A stretch of 64,000 bases of DNA, from positions 75,976,213 through 76,040,212 of the forward strand of contig NC_087064.1 in NCBI RefSeq assembly GCF_963678635.1, read 5' to 3'. The position numbers and the translations under genes are program-made. Origin of the DNA: Symsagittifera roscoffensis. Taxonomy: Eukaryota; Xenacoelomorpha; Acoela; Convolutidae. The notes under the pieces were generated by a model that was not told where the DNA came from, made no database searches, and saw nothing but the letters and a program-made list of their open reading frames with translations. Below are positions 57,345 through 64,000 of the stretch, one piece after another. The stretch's first letter is position 1, and each line of letters begins with the position of its first letter.

Positions 57345-60300
57345 TTATTAGTTCATTGTCATTGAATTCAACCCCTGTGATATAAACTGTTCAACTTTAA
57401 CAAGCAGAAATCAAGATTTCATCTCTGCTTGTGCATTTTACGCATTTAACACAAAATTTATTGATACTTTCCATAAAAATCAAAAGAAATCAAAGAGTTT
57501 TTTGCAGTGGATCAGATTTGAAAACTCATCTGTAAAAGACAGTTGTTTTTGTTGGTTTTAAAACTAACGGGATGTACAACTATTCAAGTTGTGACACTAG
57601 TCCGCACTTTGGACCATAAACAATGAATTATAAGTCTAACATCAGTAAAAACGTCACAAAATGGTTTTTAGATGTTCTATTATCAATAGCAACAAAATTT
57701 GAAACTTTTCGCTTTGTGGACTTATCCGCCCATTTGGTATTGAACTGAGTTCCAATTATACAAACAGTTTCTGTCGATAGATTGATGTTGCGTTTTTAGA
57801 AGCAAATGTTTTTTAATTTAATTTTTTTCAGATGGTTATAAATGTCGATCTGAATCAATTGCAGACGAATCTCAAATGGGAGTCTTCAGTTTTTGGGTCC
57901 AAGTTCTATTTTTACAGCATATACTAAAAAAGAATTCTCAAGTGTTTGCGTAGAATCCGGTCTTTCATACTTCTGTACGCTGATTTTGTTCATTTGTATC
58001 GATCTAGTTAATTTGTGGATTCCAATTACCATTTTTGGACTACCACAATTACCAAAACAGTGGATTCCAATTACTGTTTTGCTGAAGTCTAAGCTGTTTT
58101 TGATTCCGGAATAGAATTTTTGGCGACATAACAGCTTCATATTAAAATGACTCCTTCGTGTAAGAACATGAAAAAAACATCAGTTCAAAAGAAAAATAAT
58201 ACAGTTAAATAACTTCATATCGAAAAGTCAAGGAAATAAATAGTTTCATTTTAAAATGGCTCTTTTTTGTATAAAAAACTTGCAAGAACAACATTCAGTT
58301 GAAATGATAAATTTTACAAATGTGTGTGCTGAGGTTTCGACTATTTGAAGCGGCTTCTCCCAAGTGGCGGTGAACGGCATTAAGCACAACGGCATCCAAT
58401 CTAGTGCTTCGCGCGACTCGTTGATTCAAGAATCGACAACTAGAAGACATGAAATTAGATTCAAAAAACATAAATTTAAAGAAATTTTCAATAACGTAAA
58501 ACCCGATATGACATTTGCAGTCAATATTTCTGCAAAACATTATCGAAAACAAAGTAACAAAATTTGGTAAAGGAGCAGCCGAATATATCAAATAAGTTGG
58601 AACCAAAGAAGTTTGTGCATTTTGATAGATTGACTGAAGACAACGAAAAATCATCCAGATGGGAAAAAAGAATGGTGTATTATAAACAATTGTTGTTCAT
58701 AATACAGAGGTTAACATAAAAAGTCATGGGACGTTTTGACCAGACTCGCATGGAACCACAGGCTCTGATCATGGATCTAACTGGAACATGGGGAATAGAG
58801 AAAAATGCTCAATCTTGGCCAAAAAAAACGAAAAACTAAAAAAAAAATCTTTCAGACCAAAGTGGTTGTTCTACCAGAAGATATGCTAAATTGAATGAAA
58901 ATTACTGCTTGAAAAGGTCCTTAGGATAAAATTATCTGAAGATATATCAAATTGACCAATTAGTTGAATTCTTATCCAGAAATGAAGCCGATAGCAACTG
59001 ACAAACACTCTGAACCTGCTAGTTGTAACCGCCAAGAGACAGTTACAGAAAAAAAACGAGGATAGCTTGTTGCTGTGTAAGTAGCTCAGAATGTTCCGAC
59101 CATATTCATAAAAATTACAATTAAAAGAGTTCTTCAATTTAATAAGTTCTCCAAATTAGTGCCATTTTTTGTGCGTGGTGTGATGAGATAACTATACAGG
59201 TAAAAGTATAAAAAGTTAACAAATTAAGCATTAACGACAAGTTTTCTTCAAAAAAAGAAAAAATTTTAGAAAAAATCAAAAAAAAAATTCGCAAATTAAA
59301 AAAATATTTTTTTTTAAAGAAGTTTTGTCAGAAAGTGCCAAATAAATATTTCAAAATTATTTTTCATTTGGAGACATCAAGTTTTTTTTAGTCTAAATGG
59401 CCAATTTAACAAGTTATCACTACTTTATTCGTTCGCTTTATTCGGTCGAAATTAGACGAAAAATCAAAACCGGTTTTTCTCGACACAGCTAAAAGTTTTT
59501 CAATCATGGCTTCAAGACCAAACACACCGTTTCGAGCTTATTTCTGAATGATCAAAACTTTACAGAGCTGTAATGCCATAGCCAAAGACAAAAAATTTGT
59601 ACACGGGGAACTTTCAATGCAGTAAGCAAATCTATTCCTTCCGTCAAAATAAATTAAACTTTCTCTCAAGGCTGCGTAGCTGCAGAATTTAAAACAAAAA
59701 ACAACAGAAACCTTTTGTGAAATTTATATAATCCAGCCACAAACAGCCCTTATCGCTAAGCTTAACTTCACGTTATAAAACAATCATGTCCTTGTTTGCG
59801 TTGATATTACGTTCCCTTTAAGAAATGGGAAAATACATCAAAATTATGAACCTCGAGAATCGAAAAGACAAAAACTATCGTAACAACAAGGTCTACAACA
59901 GTCAGTAAAGTTACCCACTTGTGATCAAAAAATTTTTTAAAGTATTTTACTTTTCAGAAACATTTCTCTTCACTACTGGCGCGCAACGATTCTTATTCAC
60001 ACTATCATTATCACATGTCATATTATCTGCCAGTGTCTGTCGAACTAAAATTATCATTTTAATTCCGAACACCAGCATTTGAAGCACCTCTTGATCTTTT
60101 CCCATAGACCAGCACCTGGAGACTTCAGCCTTGGAGCAGCGAATTACAGCGATATTCAAAATGAGGTGTCTCTGTTTTCTTTCAAACCCGTCTGCACAAC
60201 ACGGCCAGCGAATTCTACGATTAATTGAACGCCCTGATCGAAATACTTGTCCCAATAAACAAAATACACAGACGAATGGTACTAAGCTGGTTCTCAAGCT

Positions 60301-60599
60301 GAACCTCACGCTCTATAAAAAACTACACACTCAAGAAAAACCGTTACAAACCAAAACGACGGCATATAGGCTCCTAGTGGTAACCAAAACAAAATCCGAT
60401 GTCATTGCGTCCAGTAGCGAAAACGAGAAAAACTAATTTGATATTTAATTACCTTAACAAAAGCCTAAGTCTGCTTCTTTTTATGTAGTTATCTACGGCA
60501 ATGAATCAAACATAGCCAATAATGCACCCACTACATTGCGAGGCCAAACTTTGCACTGGATAAGCGCACAACTTTGTGTCTGTATGTTCCTGGAGTTCT
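57345..60599. other. Intergenic sequence with weak open frames
   Basis: No supported gene. A block at 58350-58440 is GC-richer and open on both strands (minus: RSTRLDAVVLNAVHRHLGEA), and another at 59950-60300 is open on both strands; neither has convincing splice signals or a family match. Two copies of gtggattccaattac at 58015 and 58061 are outlying units of the 60.6-kb minisatellite. Confidence 0.4.
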
Positions 60600-61010
60600 A
60601 AAAAGCAAGTGGATTCCACTTACACAAGTTTCGTGAATTCCGCGTGCAAATTGCTGTAACGTAAATTTTGTTTTTGTCGGCACAATTTTTTTGTTGCGGA
60701 TTCCGCAACAAGCAAATATAGCTAGTTGTTCTGGATTCCGCAGCTGTAAGTGAATTCCGCAAAATTTAAGTGGAATCCGCAAAATGTAAGTGGAATACGC
60801 AAACGTAAGTGGAGTCCGCAAACCAAAAGCGGATTCCACTGACAATTTGTGGATTCCACTGACAATTTGTGGATTCCACTTACAATTTGCGGATTCCGCT
60901 TACAGTTGCGGATTCCGCAACAGCTCAGTGTAACTATACACATGTCTTATTATTTGTTTGTGAATTCAACTAATTTTTCTGGATTCCGCAAAAAAAGTTC
61001 CGGATTCCGC
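60600..61010. repeat. Head-to-head TGGATTCCGC minisatellite
   Basis: Units of about 20 bp. From about 60745 to 60825 they read taagtggaatccgcaaa, and from about 60830 to 60925 they read the complement (tttgcggattccacttac). The centre of symmetry is near 60828. Isolated units extend to 60610 and 61010. Confidence 0.85.
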
Positions 61011-61232
61011 AAATTTGCTTGTTTTTGGAGCAATTTTGAGGTTCGTAGGCGAAATGGGTTCGTAGACTGTCCTCTCAGACTTATGAAGTGTGTATATTTT
61101 TACAAAATGTGTATTTATAACTTTTCATCACCTGGATCTATCTTCAAATTTTCTTTTTCATCATCTGGATCTAACTATCACCATTTGTCTATCCTGTCAC
61201 AGCTGTAAGAACACATTCAAAAAATCTATTTA

Positions 61233-62360
61233 CCCGGGTTAACCTCCATACACCGAAAATGCTTATCATACAATTCCATACATCAAGTGTGTGGAAAAAT
61301 GCGTGTCATACAATTTTCATACAATTTCTAAAAAAGGTTGAAAAAAGATATAAACTTATTTCTGTGGATGTTTGTTTCTAATAAATCAGTCTGGTAAACA
61401 AACTGGTTTTCGTTTTTTGAAAAAAAAATGCTTAACATACAATTCCCATATATGGAAATTGTATGACTGGCATTTTTTTGATGGCGACACAAAAAATTTT
61501 CAAGTAATTTTGAAAATTTGGCCCAAAAATTTGTTGTTTTTTTTCAACCGCAAATCGAATTTCGTACGCAAACAAACATTTTCCGAAATTTTTTTTTGCA
61601 TGCAAAATTTACTTCGTTTTTTGAAAAAAAAATGCTTAACATACAATTCCCATATATGGAAATTGTATGACTGGCATTTTTTTGATGGCGACACAAAAAA
61701 TTTTCAAGTAATTTTGAAAATTTGGCCCAAAAATTTGTTGTTTTTTTTCAACCGCAAATCGAATTTCGTACGCAAACAAACATTTTCCGAAATTTTTTTT
61801 TGCATGCAAAATTTACTTTTTTTGTGTGCATAACGTAGTCCTGGATACAATAATATTGGCTTTCATTTTCTTTTGACTTGAATTTTTTCTTCAAAAACGC
61901 TGAAAAATCCTATTTCCTTTGTATGGGGTGTTTATATATGCCTTGATCAATGTCTGATAATTTCAAAATTCTAAAACTTAAAATAATCACCATTAAAAAA
62001 TTTTGCCAAAAATTAAAAGTTTGTTACTTTTGTTATATGAATTGTGAAAGACAGCCAAACTCAGGTCGTTTTCTATGCATTGTAAATGCAAAGACCGTCC
62101 AATCTTTGGTGCTTTGAGTAACCAAGGTCTTTGTCACTTGTGTTCGGCTGCAAACACAACCGAAAATTTTTCAGAAAATAAATTTAGAAAGCATAAATCA
62201 AACTTTTGGTTTATGGAAAAACACCTATCATACAATTTTTGATTTATGGAAAAATGTTAATCATAGAGATTTTATACAATTTTCTGTACGTATGGAATTG
62301 TATGACAAGAAGTTTCTCATATATGGGAATTGTATGATAAGAAGTTTCGGTCATCCCGGG
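61233..62360. mobile_element. 1.13-kb element with TA target site and CCCGGG inverted ends
   Basis: TA at 61231-61232 and 62361-62362 flank termini CCCGGGTTAACC and (complement of right end) CCCGGGATGACC, 10 of 12 matching. Subterminal copies of cttatcatacaattcc follow on both sides. TA duplications with short ends suggest a Tc1/mariner-type non-autonomous element. No transposase is seen. Confidence 0.6.
61411..61818 (+). repeat. 204-bp tandem duplication inside the CCCGGG element
   Basis: Two apparently identical 204-bp copies begin at 61411 and 61615. Because 204 is a multiple of three, the frame stays open across both and gives a misleading 153-aa frame. Each holds a palindrome (cccatatatgg with flanking aatt/atac). 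Confidence 0.95.
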
Positions 62361-62362
62361 TA

Positions 62363-62790
62363 GGTGTCAAAAAAACTGCTGAAATCTATGTCTACGTATT
62401 CCACACTTAATTAACGCCGCTTTCTTAGGGGCGAAATATGCCAGTAATTTGAGGGGCGAAATGTGCCACTAGATTTAAGAGGGGGCGAAAAGTGTGAAGG
62501 GCGAATTGTGTGAATACCATAGGAGGTGTACTTACTCAATTGAAAGAACACTTCGCTTTTATTAGCAAACTTGCTAAAAATAGGACTTAAGAACAAAAAC
62601 TTAAACGTGCAACGCAGTCCACGGGTTGGTTGAGTTCAGCCAATAACTCGAAGCAGTTTTATATGCAAGCGCAAAATAATTCGAATTTTTCTTCGCTCTA
62701 ATTATCCAAACTCAACCAAGCATTCTATAAGTCTCATCAAATTTTACGCGATAGCTATTTTTAAATCATTCGACGACAGCAAGATAGATG
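62363..62790. other. Intergenic sequence
   Basis: Nothing recognised apart from a short gggcgaaatgtgcca repeat at 62430-62510 (three variants). Confidence 0.4.
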
Positions 62791-62982
62791 ATTAAATTAT
62801 GTTCACATAACCACAATTTAAAAACTTAACCAGCAAACGGCTTGTTAGTTGAAGAAAAATATAATTTTTGACACACATCTTAGATCATTAAATTATGTTC
62901 ACATAACCAAAATTTAAAAACTTAACCACCAAACGCCTTGTTAGTTGAAAAAATATATAATTTTTGACACATCTTCACAGCC
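62791..62982 (+). promoter_or_regulatory. 96-bp tandem duplication just upstream of the RING gene
   Basis: attaaattatgttcacataac starts at 62791 and 62887 (period 96); the copies differ by about ten bases. The last copy ends 10 bp before the start codon and includes ttttgacacatcttcacag, which could serve as an acceptor. A doubled promoter or 5' leader is possible. Confidence 0.55.
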
Positions 62983-62991
62983 TGAAAAAAA

Positions 62992-63222
62992 ATGGGTGAT
63001 CTGTACGTCAGAAACGGTTGTATGTGCTACTTATGCAGAGAGCCTTTTAATAGACCGCGGGTGTTGGATTGCGGCGACTCTTTCTGTCACGAATGTCTGG
63101 ATAAGATCTTGAAGGAGAATAGAGGCAGCGCTCTAAAGTGTCCCCAATGTCACCATCCAATGGACAGTAAGAGGACTTATCCGATCAACACAAGCCTCCA
63201 GAAGAACGTCGAGTTGAGTGCA
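62992..63222 (+). CDS. RING-finger protein, first exon (TRIM/TRAF-type RING)
   Basis: ATG in aaaaaaATGG context. Residues 12-53 form a C3HC4-type RING: C12-x2-C15, C27-G-D29, C32-x2-C35, C50-P-x-C53. RING domains bind E2 enzymes in ubiquitin ligases. The usual His of the CGHSFC motif is Asp (CGDSFC). PINTSLQKNVEL after the RING resembles the linker after RING in TRIM proteins. The frame stays open to 63552, but beyond residue ~77 it is AT-rich and unlike a B-box, so I expect a donor near 63205-63225 (GTTGAG or GTGCAA) and more exons beyond the window. Confidence 0.75.
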
Positions 63223-63573
63223 ACTTATTTACAACTCATTTTCAATATTTACAATGAACAATTGATTCTAAGATGCACAAGCATCGCAGACTTCTTTTCT
63301 AAAAGTTTCAGATCACGGTTTCCATTTTTTCAAGTAAAATTTCCAAAAAAACTCAAAAATTTCATAGGCTTTGAAAAAAGTGAAGCCTGTTTACTCTTTC
63401 GACTGTTTATTTTATCACATTGGGGTCGACGAGCTATTCTCACGGTAGAAGGTTCGAAAGGCCAAAATTGTACAGCTAACAAAAGTCCGTTAAATAGCAC
63501 TAACATCGGGTTGTATTGTAATTATCATGCTTTTTTCAAATGTTTGAATTAGGAATCCCCATTGGCTAATACC

Positions 63574-63973
63574 CAGGAGCGGATCTAGAATTTTCTCGAG
63601 GGGGGGATTAATTTTAAAAAAATTGAAAAATTTGTCTACCTTTTTTTTAGGTCGAACAAATTGATTTTCCGAGCTCTCCCAAAGCACTTTAAAGACCCTA
63701 ATTTGACCCTAAATTTTTTTTGAAAAAAGGCCAACAAAAGCGTTTTTAGGCACTTTTTTTTGAAAATTTTGACCAAAATCGCGTTTTTTTGGCGCGCGCT
63801 CCCCCCTCAAAATTAAAATAGGTTGACGCTGAAGGCGCCTTTTAAAAATTTTAAAGTCAATCAGCCATAAAATGGATATCTCAAAATAGTACAAAAAATG
63901 GGGACCCTTTGGGTTGGCAGGGGGTCAAATTGGCGATTGGCGTCCGTCAGCCCCCCCCCCCAATCCGCTACTG
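63574..63973. mobile_element. hAT-type MITE with near-perfect TSD
   Basis: 400 bp from caggagcggatctag to aatccgctactg, with duplication ctaatacc / ctaatatc (63566-63573, 63974-63981), 7 of 8 matching. Same family as 56609-57051, opposite orientation. Confidence 0.9.
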
Positions 63974-64000
63974 CTAATATCACTTTGAGTCATACACTTC

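Noticed and set aside
58295..58654. 119-aa minus open frame
   Set aside because: Both strands are open over the same bases, no splice signals, no family match.
59947..60436. Overlapping open frames on both strands (120 and 101 aa)
   Set aside because: No domain, no homology recognised, and both strands are open; it may be an old element.
61372..61833. 153-aa open frame with an internal repeat
   Set aside because: A 204-bp DNA duplication divisible by three inside a mobile element keeps the frame open; no sign of protein constraint.
1..64000. CRISPR arrays, bacterial operons, rRNA
   Set aside because: No direct repeats with unique spacers, no ribosome binding sites with adjoining ORFs and no rRNA-like sequence; the window is eukaryotic.

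Overview
This is an AT-rich animal (metazoan) nuclear window. It is dominated by repeats and carries only a few small, widely spaced exons. The kingdom call rests on spliced exons with family matches (a CFAP299-like ciliary protein, a TRAF/MATH-like protein, a RING finger) and on eukaryotic non-autonomous DNA transposons with clean 8-bp target duplications, tRNA-like SINE heads and a MULE relic. Several splice sites look non-canonical: two GC-AG introns in the CFAP299-like gene, and possible GG-AG and GA-AG junctions elsewhere. Together with a MITE-rich background this recalls larvacean tunicates, but that is inference only.

Layout. 1-7 kb: mostly intergenic, with one possible membrane-protein first exon (2038-2212), two SINE heads and a tandem duplication (3583-4979). 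7.06-8.45 kb: a two-exon minus-strand gene with a TRAF/MATH-like C-terminus; its intron holds an old hAT-type MITE. 10.97-19.41 kb: a tandem array, degenerate at first and then three near-identical 1.53-kb units, each made of array sequence, a small MITE and a hAT-like MITE. 19.8-26.1 kb: minus-strand exons (an acidic/Ser-rich first exon near 20.6 kb and three exons of the CFAP299 homologue) plus a broken FLYWCH/MULE transposase. 26.9-27.4 kb: a C-rich then G-rich inverted minisatellite.

28.25-49.4 kb: about 21 kb of diverged 3-4 kb tandem units. Small blocks on the minus strand keep the same amino acids and plausible splice sites between copies, so I read this as a tandem array of an unrecognised multi-exon gene, mostly decayed, with the copy at 47.0-47.9 kb the most intact. 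Some stretches are nearly identical between copies while their flanks have diverged, which suggests gene conversion.

50.8-57.3 kb: a cluster of about a dozen MITEs with termini GGCTCTTTTCC and 8-bp target duplications, including self-nested copies. One sits exactly between two pieces of a minus-strand open frame (52739-52671 and 52262-52212). Removing the element plus one target-duplication copy restores the frame, and the duplication supplies an AG: a candidate transposon-born intron. The last 7 kb hold a complete hAT MITE, a head-to-head minisatellite, a 1.1-kb element with TA/CCCGGG termini, a RING-finger first exon preceded by a 96-bp tandem duplication, and a second hAT MITE.
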